Part shown: positions 50,685 to 58,511 of the stretch, in pieces | Layout of the letters: every line of letters begins with the position of its first letter | How positions within the stretch are numbered: the first letter of the stretch is position 1 | From: an uncultured Blautia sp. | GTDB lineage: Bacteria > Bacillota > Clostridia > Lachnospirales > Lachnospiraceae | Direction: 5' to 3' | NCBI GenBank assembly: GCA_946622645.1 | Contig: CAMOQF010000003.1 | Coordinates: forward strand, 1 to 61,159 | Length of the DNA stretch: 61,159 nucleotides | Made by a program: the position numbers and the translations under genes | The notes under the pieces: generated by a model | Told to the model about the DNA's origin: nothing | What the model saw: the letters and a program-made list of their open reading frames with translations, nothing else | The model's database searches: none

Positions 50685-52077
50685 CTTGTTTTCCTCCCTT
50701 GCAGAGTTCCAGGAATCTCTCGCATTCCCGGATCTCTTCCTCCATGACAGCAGGGCCGGGCGCGCCGGCCGTACAGCGTTTTTCCACACAGGTCGTAAGA
50801 CTTATGGCCTGATAGATATCCTCCTCAAAAGCCTCGCTCTCCTTTCGGTATTCCTCCAGCGAGAGCTCGTCCAGCGAAATGCCCCTTTCGATGCAGGTAA
50901 GCACCAGATGCCCCACGATCCTGTGGGCATCCCGGAAGGGCACGTTTTTGCTGACCAGATAGTCCGCGGCATCCGTCGCGTTGGTAAAGCCTTTTTTTGC
51001 GCTCTCCTCCATGACTTCCTTGTTGAAGCGGATGGTGGAGAGCATTCCGGTGAACAGGCGGAGGCAGGCCTTGACGGTATCGATGGCGTCAAAGGTCAGC
51101 TCCTTGTCCTCCTGCATATCTTTGTTGTAGGCCAGCGGAATCCCTTTCATCGTGGTGAGGATCGACATCAGGGCGCCGTAAACGCGTCCGGTCTTGCCCC
51201 GTACCAGCTCGGCGATGTCCGGATTTTTCTTCTGCGGCATGATGCTGCTGCCGGTGGAATAGGCATCGTCGATCTCGACAAAACGGTATTCGTTGGAATT
51301 CCAGAGGATGATCTCCTCCGAAAACCGGGAGAGATGCATCATACAGGTCGAAAGAGCCGAAAGCAGCTCGATCACGTAATCGCGGTCTGAGACGGAATCC
51401 ATGCTGTTGCGGGTAGGACCGTCAAAGCGAAGCGCTTCTGCCGTGAATTCCCGGTCAAGGGGATAGGTGGTGCCGGCCAGGGCTCCTGAGCCGAGCGGGC
51501 ACAGATTCATACGACGGCGGATATCCGTCAGTCTTTCGGAATCCCGCCGGAACATTTCGAAATAAGCCCCCGCATGATGGGCAAGGGTCACCGGCTGTGC
51601 CTTCTGGAGATGCGTGAAGCCCGGCATGCAGGTCCTGGTATTCTCTTTCATGATCGTGAGGATGGTCCTGAGCAGCGCCTGTACAAGCTCCTGCAGCGCG
51701 TCGATCTCGTCCCGGACATACAGTTTCATGTCCAGAGCCACCTGATCGTTCCGGCTCCTTCCGGTGTGCAGTTTTTTCCCGGCTTCTCCGATCCGTTCGG
51801 TCAGGACGGCTTCGCAGAAGCTGTGAACGTCTTCGTATTCCTCGGTGATCAGAAGCGATCCGGAGCGGACGTCGCAGAGGATCCCTGTAAGGCCGTCATG
51901 GATCGCACGTGCCTCTTCCTCTGTCAGGATCCCGACGCGGCAGAGCATCTCTGCATGCGCAAGGCTCCCGGCGATATCCTGTTCGATCAGCCGTCTGTCA
52001 AAGTCAATGGACGCGTTGAAGCGATAGACATCCTGGTCCGTATCGCCTGTAAAGCGTCCTCCCCAAAGCTGTGCCAT
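50677..52077 (-). CDS. argH: Argininosuccinate lyase
   Basis: A 466-aa enzyme splitting argininosuccinate to arginine and fumarate. It shows the N-terminal LWGGRFTGDTD, HTGRSRNDQVALD and the superfamily signature GSSIMPQKKNPD (about 277-288) with the catalytic Ser loop. Full length for the family. Usually argG is adjacent; it is not here. The ATG has TAAGGAGG upstream and lies 11 bp after the queH stop; the gene end overlaps asd, so a queH-argH-asd transcript is likely. Confidence 0.96.
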   Translation of the reverse strand: MAQLWGGRFTGDTDQDVYRFNASIDFDRRLIEQDIAGSLAHAEMLCRVGILTEEEARAIHDGLTGILCDVRSGSLLITEEYEDVHSFCEAVLTERIGEAGKKLHTGRSRNDQVALDMKLYVRDEIDALQELVQALLRTILTIMKENTRTCMPGFTHLQKAQPVTLAHHAGAYFEMFRRDSERLTDIRRRMNLCPLGSGALAGTTYPLDREFTAEALRFDGPTRNSMDSVSDRDYVIELLSALSTCMMHLSRFSEEIILWNSNEYRFVEIDDAYSTGSSIMPQKKNPDIAELVRGKTGRVYGALMSILTTMKGIPLAYNKDMQEDKELTFDAIDTVKACLRLFTGMLSTIRFNKEVMEESAKKGFTNATDAADYLVSKNVPFRDAHRIVGHLVLTCIERGISLDELSLEEYRKESEAFEEDIYQAISLTTCVEKRCTAGAPGPAVMEEEIRECERFLELCKGGKQDE

Positions 52078-52088
52078 TTATGTCCTCC

Positions 52089-52724
52089 TTATTGTTTATC
52101 CTGGTTCCGTCTGTCTCTTTCTCTTTTCGAATAGATGCACCCGCAGTAATCCTGCCGGTAGAGATCATGGAGCCTTGAAAGCTCGACAGAGCGGCGGTAT
52201 CCGTCCTTCTTTTTAAAATCAGACGGCAGGTGGGCCGTCTGATAGATCACGGACAGCTCCTGACCGATCTGATTGATCTTTTCCGCGTTCTTTAAAGGGC
52301 TGATGGAAAGGGTCGTGGTAAAATAATCAAACCCGCCCTCTTCTGCCATCCGGGCTGCCTCCTCCATCCGGAGGCGATAGCACTTAAAACATCTTTCGCC
52401 CCCCTCCGGAACGTCCTCAAGGCCTTTGGCCATGGCAAAAAACCGCTCCGGATCATAGGGCCCCACGATCAGGCTGACGGGATTCGCAAACGTCATCTCC
52501 CGGATCAGCCGGTCGATCTCGCGCACTCGTTTTTCATATTCCTCCTGAGGAGAAATGTTCGGATTGTAGTAGAAGACCGTGATCTCGAAATACCGAGAGA
52601 GATACTCCAGCACATAGCTGCTGCAGGGCGCGCAGCAGGCGTGAAGCAACAGACGAGGCGGATGATCGAGTTCTTTTACAGATTCCAGAAGACGGTCCAG
52701 CTCCAGCTGATAATTATGCTTCAC
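52089..52724 (-). CDS. queH: Epoxyqueuosine reductase QueH
   Basis: A 211-aa enzyme of the former DUF208 family that reduces epoxyqueuosine to queuosine in tRNA, replacing QueG. The cysteine motifs for its Fe-S cluster and metal site are present: HACCAPC (about 28-34), ERCFKCYRLR (near 108) and QDYCGCIYS near the C-terminus. The start is GTG with GGGAGAG 7 nt upstream, overlapping the psd stop by 11 bp. Other queuosine genes are not in the window, so precursor salvage or distant genes must supply the substrate. Confidence 0.95.
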   Translation of the reverse strand: MKHNYQLELDRLLESVKELDHPPRLLLHACCAPCSSYVLEYLSRYFEITVFYYNPNISPQEEYEKRVREIDRLIREMTFANPVSLIVGPYDPERFFAMAKGLEDVPEGGERCFKCYRLRMEEAARMAEEGGFDYFTTTLSISPLKNAEKINQIGQELSVIYQTAHLPSDFKKKDGYRRSVELSRLHDLYRQDYCGCIYSKRERDRRNQDKQ

Positions 52725-53577
52725 CGATCCGCTCTCCCATCTTCAGAATGGTCTCGTATCCTTCTTCGGTATTGCGAAGCAGATCAGGATCGATCTTCAC
52801 ACGTCCCTTCTGTACCAGAAGGATCACGGTTGAACCGCCAAAAGCAAACATTCCTTTTTCATTGCCTCTCAGGACGGGCGTGGTTCCGGGATGCAGGTTG
52901 CAGATCCTGCCCACCATGAGGGCTCCGACCTCCATCTGCAGCAAAGTGCCGAAACGGCTGGTCTTGATCAGGCAGTATTCCCGGGCGTTTTCCGTGTAGA
53001 TCGGAAATACGTCGTTGGCGGCCGGGTTGACTGTGTGCAGAACGCCGGAAAGCTTTTTCTGCGGAGACTTCAGTCCGCCGGCCGGATAGATGTAATGGTG
53101 ATAATTGTCCACCGTCAGACGGATGATGAACGCATATCCGCCTTTATAACGCTCTGCAAGCTTCTTGTTCCGCAGAAGGCTTTCTACCGTGTACTCCGTG
53201 TTCTTGATCAGGAATCGGCTGTCTTCCTCGATCTTTGAGACCGTGAGTTTGCCGTCACAGGGGCTCACCAGGACGTCCCAGGAGGGATCTGCCGGCCGTC
53301 TGCCGGGACGGATCTTTCTGCAGAAAAAGTCATTGTAACTGTTATATTGCCGTTCCTCATACTCCGACAGGTCGATCCCGTTTTTTCTGACAAAGGGAGC
53401 GATCAGTCCTTTGGAAAGAGGACTTGACAAAAACCAGCCGCCAAGCTTTGAGACAAACGGGCGTACCAGCACCTTGAGGCACAGTCTGCCTCCCCGGTCG
53501 TTGTACAGATGCCGCAAAAATCTGTCCTGGCTGTTATCTTCGATTGTCACATTGCCGCTGCGGTCGATATATTTCAT
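52714..53577 (-). CDS. psd: Phosphatidylserine decarboxylase
   Basis: A 287-aa proenzyme that forms phosphatidylethanolamine from phosphatidylserine at the membrane. The self-cleavage site is the GGST of FAFGGSTVILL near residue 249, where the Ser becomes the pyruvoyl group; the more usual form is LGST. Other family blocks are YHHYIYPAGG and LHPGTTPVLRGNEKG. It follows pssA by 10 bp, so the two consecutive steps of PE synthesis are encoded together. The ATG has GAGGAATAAATC upstream. Confidence 0.94.
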   Translation of the reverse strand: MKYIDRSGNVTIEDNSQDRFLRHLYNDRGGRLCLKVLVRPFVSKLGGWFLSSPLSKGLIAPFVRKNGIDLSEYEERQYNSYNDFFCRKIRPGRRPADPSWDVLVSPCDGKLTVSKIEEDSRFLIKNTEYTVESLLRNKKLAERYKGGYAFIIRLTVDNYHHYIYPAGGLKSPQKKLSGVLHTVNPAANDVFPIYTENAREYCLIKTSRFGTLLQMEVGALMVGRICNLHPGTTPVLRGNEKGMFAFGGSTVILLVQKGRVKIDPDLLRNTEEGYETILKMGERIGEA

Positions 53578-53587
53578 GATTTATTCC

Positions 53588-54226
53588 TCAGAAAAGGTGG
53601 AACATCTTGGCGAGCGCCAGCCCGATCACGGCCACAAGGATCATGACGGCGGGATTCTGCGGCTTTTTCACCTTGATGTTGCTGATAAACAGAACGCCTA
53701 CGATCACCACCGCAATATGCAGGCTGAAGACAAAATGCGTGCCCCAGTAGCGTCTGATCAGATACATGAAGGGCAGGATGATGGCCATGGAGGTGATGGG
53801 AAGGCCTTGATAGTATTCACGGACTTCCGTCGTTTCCTGCTGCCGTCTTTCCTCCGTGACATTAAAGTAAGCCAGGCGGATGACGGAAGCGACCCCGTAC
53901 ACGGCCAGCACGCCGATGCCGACCGGCGTCTTCATGCCGATGCAGTAGCAGATCACGATGGGAAAAACGCCGAAACAGATCACGTCGCAGAGCGAATCGA
54001 TCTGGATGCCGAACCTCTTTTCATCCTCCGTTCTGTCCTTTTTGGTCCGGGCGATCTTGCCGTCAAACATGTCGCAGAGCCCGGAGACAGCGAGACACAG
54101 GATGGCGATCCTGAAGTTTTCCTGGATGGCCTGGGTGATGCCGAAGATGGCTACTACCAGGCTTACATAGGTGAGGATTACCGTATAGCTGTAGAATCCA
54201 AGCAATTGCTGTTTTTTTTCTTTCAT
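53588..54226 (-). CDS. pssA: CDP-diacylglycerol-serine O-phosphatidyltransferase
   Basis: A 212-aa membrane enzyme making phosphatidylserine from CDP-diacylglycerol and serine. The CDP-alcohol phosphotransferase motif is visible as DGKIAR (55-60), G73, D77 and D81, all conserved catalytic or metal residues. About six membrane helices. The ATG overlaps the stop of the YbhN-like gene by 4 nt and psd follows, forming a phospholipid operon. Confidence 0.94.
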   Translation of the reverse strand: MKEKKQQLLGFYSYTVILTYVSLVVAIFGITQAIQENFRIAILCLAVSGLCDMFDGKIARTKKDRTEDEKRFGIQIDSLCDVICFGVFPIVICYCIGMKTPVGIGVLAVYGVASVIRLAYFNVTEERRQQETTEVREYYQGLPITSMAIILPFMYLIRRYWGTHFVFSLHIAVVIVGVLFISNIKVKKPQNPAVMILVAVIGLALAKMFHLF

Positions 54227-55305
54227 TCTGTCTTCCCCTTCTCTGTTTTTCTTCTGAGAGACTTTAAATGCAGTCCTGCGCCGTAGTCCTCATCGCCCCG
54301 GATCACCAGGTGCGCGACGCCCGACATCACCGCGCTGATCAGCATCTGTCCGTAATAAGAGATTCCTCTGCTGAGCAGCATGGAAGCAAGGAGCAGGTCG
54401 TTGAACACCGGGCCGAACATGGTCAGGTACAATGTTTCGCTGATGCCCATGCCTCCCGGAAGCGGGAGCATATCCACCGACACCGAGATCACGGACTGCA
54501 GAAGCGTTATCGTAAAAAAGCTGTATCCTGAAAGGCCGAGAGCCTTGTAGATCCACCATGTCACCGTAAAAAGGACCGCCCTCTGAATGAAGGTGATCAC
54601 AAACACGTTGGCGATCACCTTTTTATGACCTGCCCAGAAAGCGGCCGTCTCATGGTACTGGTCCATGGAATCCTCAAGCTTTTTCAGCCTGCTCTCCTTT
54701 TTCTTGACCAGATGCAGCTTTTCCAGGATCGAGAGGCCTTTTACCATGATCTTTTTGGCAAGGCCCGGCGCAAACACGAGGACCAGCATCGAAGAAACCG
54801 CGAACACATTGAGCAGAAGCCCTATGTAGAAGACCCACAGAAGATTCCCCATATATGTATGCAGCAGATCTCTGCCGAAGATCATGACAAGGATGCCGAT
54901 CAGCACCAGCACCGCTTTGTAGGTGATCGTCACGATCATTAACACCAGGGTCGTCACCGGAATGGGCAGCTTGTCCTTTTTCATGTAATAGATCTGCATC
55001 GGCTGCCCGCCGGAAGCCGAGGGCGTTATGCAGCTGTAAAAGAATCCGACAAAAGAATAAAGCGCGCAGTGCAAAGGATTCACCCTGGCTCCGAGCGTCC
55101 GGAACATGTAGAAAAGAATGCAGGATTCTCCCAGAATAAACGTCACCACGCATACGATGCCGATCACGATATATCTTTTCAGCGCGCCTGATGCCGTGGC
55201 GAGGATCGCTCCCAGGTCCTGGCCGCGAAACACCAATAACATGGTCAGGCCGAATACCACCAGCAGGAATACGGCGTTTCCGATCTTTTTCTTTTTGCTA
55301 TCCAT
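54223..55305 (-). CDS. YbhN/MprF-TM-like membrane protein (UPF0104)
   Basis: A 360-aa protein with about eight membrane helices, matching the lysylphosphatidylglycerol synthase transmembrane domain family (UPF0104) without the C-terminal aminoacyl-transferase domain of MprF. Typical blocks: TPSASGGQPMQIYYM (about 95-109) and LPLPGGMGISETLY (about 255-270). Lone copies are thought to act as lipid flippases or translocases. Coupling to pssA and psd supports an envelope-lipid role. ATG at 55305 has GGAG upstream; a GTG one codon earlier is possible. Confidence 0.88.
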   Translation of the reverse strand: MDSKKKKIGNAVFLLVVFGLTMLLVFRGQDLGAILATASGALKRYIVIGIVCVVTFILGESCILFYMFRTLGARVNPLHCALYSFVGFFYSCITPSASGGQPMQIYYMKKDKLPIPVTTLVLMIVTITYKAVLVLIGILVMIFGRDLLHTYMGNLLWVFYIGLLLNVFAVSSMLVLVFAPGLAKKIMVKGLSILEKLHLVKKKESRLKKLEDSMDQYHETAAFWAGHKKVIANVFVITFIQRAVLFTVTWWIYKALGLSGYSFFTITLLQSVISVSVDMLPLPGGMGISETLYLTMFGPVFNDLLLASMLLSRGISYYGQMLISAVMSGVAHLVIRGDEDYGAGLHLKSLRRKTEKGKTE

Positions 55306-55341
55306 CACAAACGCTCCGCAAAATGGTCATATATAAAAATG

Positions 55342-55347
55342 AGTATA
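55342..55347 (-). promoter_or_regulatory. Extended -10 box of the phospholipid operon
   Basis: On the minus strand TGTGC-TATACT, an extended -10 about 40 nt before the YbhN-like start; no good -35. Confidence 0.5.
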
Positions 55348-55478
55348 GCACAGTCAGGCATAAAATCATACCGTAAATATCATGAAGATTTCGCTCATTA
55401 AAGGGGCTTCATTCTGTAAGAAAGTACAATTTATGAACTTTTCATAGATTTTCTCTTTTTCTGCACAACCGGGTGTGC

Positions 55479-55484
55479 TATAAT
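55479..55484 (+). promoter_or_regulatory. Extended -10 box of the large secreted protein gene
   Basis: TGTGC-TATAAT, perfect -10 with extended TG, about 42 nt before the start. GCACA-N6-TGTGC (55463-55478) sits in the spacer and might be an operator. No clear -35. Confidence 0.55.
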
Positions 55485-55525
55485 GACTGTGACTCTATAT
55501 AAACCTTTTAAAAAGGAGGAAAAAA

Positions 55526-57211
55526 ATGATAAAGAAAAAAATGATTTCAAGAGCAGCAGCCGTTCTTATGGCCGGGGCCCTTGCGGTTGCTTCCTTCCCC
55601 GCCACCGTTCTCGCTGACGAAGCCCTTGCGCAGACCTTCAGCGAAGAGATGGACAAAGGCAAGGAAAGCTTTATCGAAGGCTACAACATGGTCACGAGCG
55701 CATTCTCCAACATGGGAACGATTGATGTCTCAGCATTCGAGCTCCAGCAGGACGCGCTTGTGGAACTCACCATCGGCGATGGCGGCAAAGCCATGCTCGG
55801 TGCTTTCGGCATGGACATGAGCTGGTTCCAGAACATTGCGCTCAAAGGCACCTTCACTGTCAAAGAAGGCAATGTATACTTCCCGTTTGAGGCCGTGATC
55901 AACGACAATCATGTGGTCGGCGGCGAATTCCTTGTGAACGCGCAGAGCGGCGACGTGTATGTCAGCCTTCCGGACATTTCCGACGGAACCATTTACATCA
56001 ACAAAGATTCCTTTATGCAGTTAATGCAGCAGAGCGGCGGCGTGAATGCAGGCGGCATGGATATGAACCAGCTTATGGAAATGATCCAGGCTCTGCCCAA
56101 CTATCTGCCGGATGGAGAAAACGTCTTCAATCTGATCAAGACTTACTTCGCCATGGCTCTTAAAAATCTGCAGATCGCAGAAGGCGCAGGCGATACCCTG
56201 ACTGCCGGCGGAGTTTCCCAGACATCCGCCTCTACCCTGACCTTCACCATGAATTCCATCGATATTGTCAACTTTGTTAAGGAAGCTCTTCCTGCTCTTC
56301 GTGACGATGCCGACCTGAAGGCCGTCGTCGAAAAGTTTGCTCCGCTGACCGGCCAGGCCGACGCGTACGCTCAGCTGCAGGCTCAGATCGACAATCTGAT
56401 CAACACCATGGGCGATACTTCCCAGCTGACCGGTGAAGAGATGGTTGTCTCCACTACTGTTTTCTCAGGCGAAGACGGCGCGCCCTTCGGCTTTAATATG
56501 CAGATAAACCAGCAGGGACAGTCTATGACCATGGCGCTCTATGCTCCCACTGAAGGTGAAAAATCCGGCTTTGCATTCTATGTTGATGCACAGGGCCAGA
56601 TGATCCAGGTCGAAGGATCCGGCACAAAGGATGCATCCGGCGCTCTGAGCGGTGACTATGTCCTCAGCATGAACGATGCTCCGATGTTAAACATCAATCT
56701 CGCCAACATGCTCTGCACAGCAGAAAGCACGACCGGCACCATCACCCTCTCTGTTGCCGAGCAGCCGGCTCCCGCAGAAGGCGAAACGGCAGCCTACAAC
56801 CCGCTTGCTTCCCTGAAGGGCTTCTCTCTTGTCATCGAACTGAACTCCAATATGACCTCCGGCGACATCAAGATCTCCGTCGCCAGCAACGGTGCTGTTC
56901 TGGCTACCCTGCATATTGCGACAGCTGCCAGCGAAGCAGCCGCTGAGATCCCGTCTGTCGAGTCCTTCGGCAAGATCTATGACGTGACCAACCAGGAAGA
57001 CATGCAGAACTTCTCCGCAAACATCAATCCCCAGGTGATCATGGAGAACATTGTAAAAGCAGGCGTTCCGCAGGAATTCATCACCCAGATCACATCCATG
57101 TTCGGCGGCTTCTCCGGAGCGACCGCTCCCGGAACCCCGGATGATGGCTCTGTTCCCACCAGCGACAATCTTGTAGATGATGCCGAAGCCGGCGAACAGC
57201 CCGCCGCCTGA
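55526..57211 (+). CDS. Large secreted protein of unknown function
   Basis: A 561-aa exported protein with a signal peptide (about 1-31, VLADEA), no lipobox and no C-terminal anchor. The rest is beta-rich and unusually Met/Gln/Asn-rich (QLMQQSGGVNAGGMDMNQLMEM), with strand patterns like lipoprotein-carrier or LolA-type folds (GTFTVKEGNVYFPFEAVIN, GDVYVSLPDISDGTIYI). It may belong to the Clostridial DUF6583-like group; this is uncertain. Very strong AAAAAGGAGG ribosome binding site and extended -10 suggest high expression. The EEP-family gene follows after 5 bp. Confidence 0.8.
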   Translation: MIKKKMISRAAAVLMAGALAVASFPATVLADEALAQTFSEEMDKGKESFIEGYNMVTSAFSNMGTIDVSAFELQQDALVELTIGDGGKAMLGAFGMDMSWFQNIALKGTFTVKEGNVYFPFEAVINDNHVVGGEFLVNAQSGDVYVSLPDISDGTIYINKDSFMQLMQQSGGVNAGGMDMNQLMEMIQALPNYLPDGENVFNLIKTYFAMALKNLQIAEGAGDTLTAGGVSQTSASTLTFTMNSIDIVNFVKEALPALRDDADLKAVVEKFAPLTGQADAYAQLQAQIDNLINTMGDTSQLTGEEMVVSTTVFSGEDGAPFGFNMQINQQGQSMTMALYAPTEGEKSGFAFYVDAQGQMIQVEGSGTKDASGALSGDYVLSMNDAPMLNINLANMLCTAESTTGTITLSVAEQPAPAEGETAAYNPLASLKGFSLVIELNSNMTSGDIKISVASNGAVLATLHIATAASEAAAEIPSVESFGKIYDVTNQEDMQNFSANINPQVIMENIVKAGVPQEFITQITSMFGGFSGATAPGTPDDGSVPTSDNLVDDAEAGEQPAA

Positions 57212-57216
57212 TCCTT

Positions 57217-58299
57217 ATGCGTAGCAAAAACCCATTTATACAAATCCTGAAAGGGATCGCGCTTTTGCTGACGCTCGTGATCCTGCTTGGCATCGGAGTG
57301 ATCGCCTGGCTTTCCATCACGGAATATAAGCCCGCAGATGTTGAGGAGGCCGAAGTGACCGGCAAGGTCGACGGCTTCCTCCGTCCGGGGGATGACATCA
57401 AGGTCGTCTCCTGGAATATCGGATACGGAGCGCTCGGCGACAACGCGGATTTCTTCATGGACGGGGGGAAAGGCGTAAAGACAGCCGACGGCGCCAGACT
57501 GGCCGAAAATCTGACCAGCATCACGGAATACCTGAAACAATCGAATGCGGATCTGATCCTCCTGCAGGAGACCGATCTCAACTCCGACCGTTCCGAGCAT
57601 ACCAATGAAGCTCAGATGCTTTACAACAATCTGGACCGCTATGAATATACCTTCGGCTGTAATTTCCGTGTCCCGTACATTCCTTATCCAATGCCGCCTA
57701 TCGGAAAGGTGGACAGCGGTATCCAGACCTTGAGCCGCGCTCATATCGACAGCGCCGAGCGTATCTCGCTCCCCTGTCCCTTCAGCTGGCCCGTACGGAT
57801 CGCCAACCTGAAACGATGCCTGGTCGTGAACCGTATTCCGCTTGATAAATCCGACAAAGAGCTTGTCATCATCAATCTTCATCTGGAGGCTTATGACGAC
57901 GGTGAAGGCAAAGCCGCTCAGACCGAACAGCTGATCCGGCTTCTGGAGGAAGAATCCGGGACAGGTGATTACATCATTGCCGGCGGAGATTTCAACCAGG
58001 CCTTCTCCAATGTGGATACGTCAGACTATCCGCATTATGACGGCATGTGGGAATGTGGTCTCATCGACACCAGTCCTTACGAGGACGACTGGCAGTTTGT
58101 GATGGATAATTCTGTTCCCTCCTGCCGGTCCCTTGACAAACCGTACGCAGACGCGGACCACGACAGCTTCCAGTACTATCTGATCGATGGATTTATCGTT
58201 TCCAGGAACATCCGGATCGACTCTCTGGAGACTGACGATCTCGGATTCAAAGCTTCGGACCATAATCCCGTCGTTCTGGAAGCCACACTTTTAAAGTAA
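57217..58299 (+). CDS. Membrane-anchored endonuclease/exonuclease/phosphatase family protein
   Basis: A 360-aa protein with one N-terminal membrane helix (about 8-33) and an EEP hydrolase domain outside. Motifs in order: VVSWNIGYG, LILLQETDLN (metal-binding Glu), NLHLEAYDDG, GGDFNQAFSN and the C-terminal ASDHNPVV with the catalytic His. The family includes sphingomyelinases, nucleases and inositol phosphatases; an external location favours a lipid or nucleic acid phosphodiester substrate, but this is open. It lacks a good ribosome binding site and begins 5 bp after the preceding stop, so translation is likely coupled. Confidence 0.88.
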   Translation: MRSKNPFIQILKGIALLLTLVILLGIGVIAWLSITEYKPADVEEAEVTGKVDGFLRPGDDIKVVSWNIGYGALGDNADFFMDGGKGVKTADGARLAENLTSITEYLKQSNADLILLQETDLNSDRSEHTNEAQMLYNNLDRYEYTFGCNFRVPYIPYPMPPIGKVDSGIQTLSRAHIDSAERISLPCPFSWPVRIANLKRCLVVNRIPLDKSDKELVIINLHLEAYDDGEGKAAQTEQLIRLLEEESGTGDYIIAGGDFNQAFSNVDTSDYPHYDGMWECGLIDTSPYEDDWQFVMDNSVPSCRSLDKPYADADHDSFQYYLIDGFIVSRNIRIDSLETDDLGFKASDHNPVVLEATLLK

Positions 58300-58305
58300 C
58301 TGAAA

Positions 58306-58347
58306 AAAACCCTTGAAGGACCGCTCTAATAGTCCCTCAAGGGTTTT
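58306..58347 (+). terminator. Terminator of the secreted protein/EEP operon
   Basis: AAAACCCTTGA-A-GGAC pairs with GTCC-C-TCAAGGGTTTT around a 10-nt loop, followed by CTTTTTC. The next 160 bp up to lon hold only small stems (for example AAAGGC-N8-GCCTTT at 58474-58493, possibly a weak lon terminator). Confidence 0.88.
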
Positions 58348-58511
58348 CTTTTTCTCCATATGTGAAAGAAAGATCTGCCGCCCGGGCTGCGCGGCGCCGT
58401 TCCCGTTGTCTTCTGAAGAAACATGAGCAAGTTTCGACGGCTTCCGAAATGCAATGTCATGCATACAGCTGTTAAAGGCTTTCTTCGGCCTTTATATAAC
58501 GGGGCGGAAAA

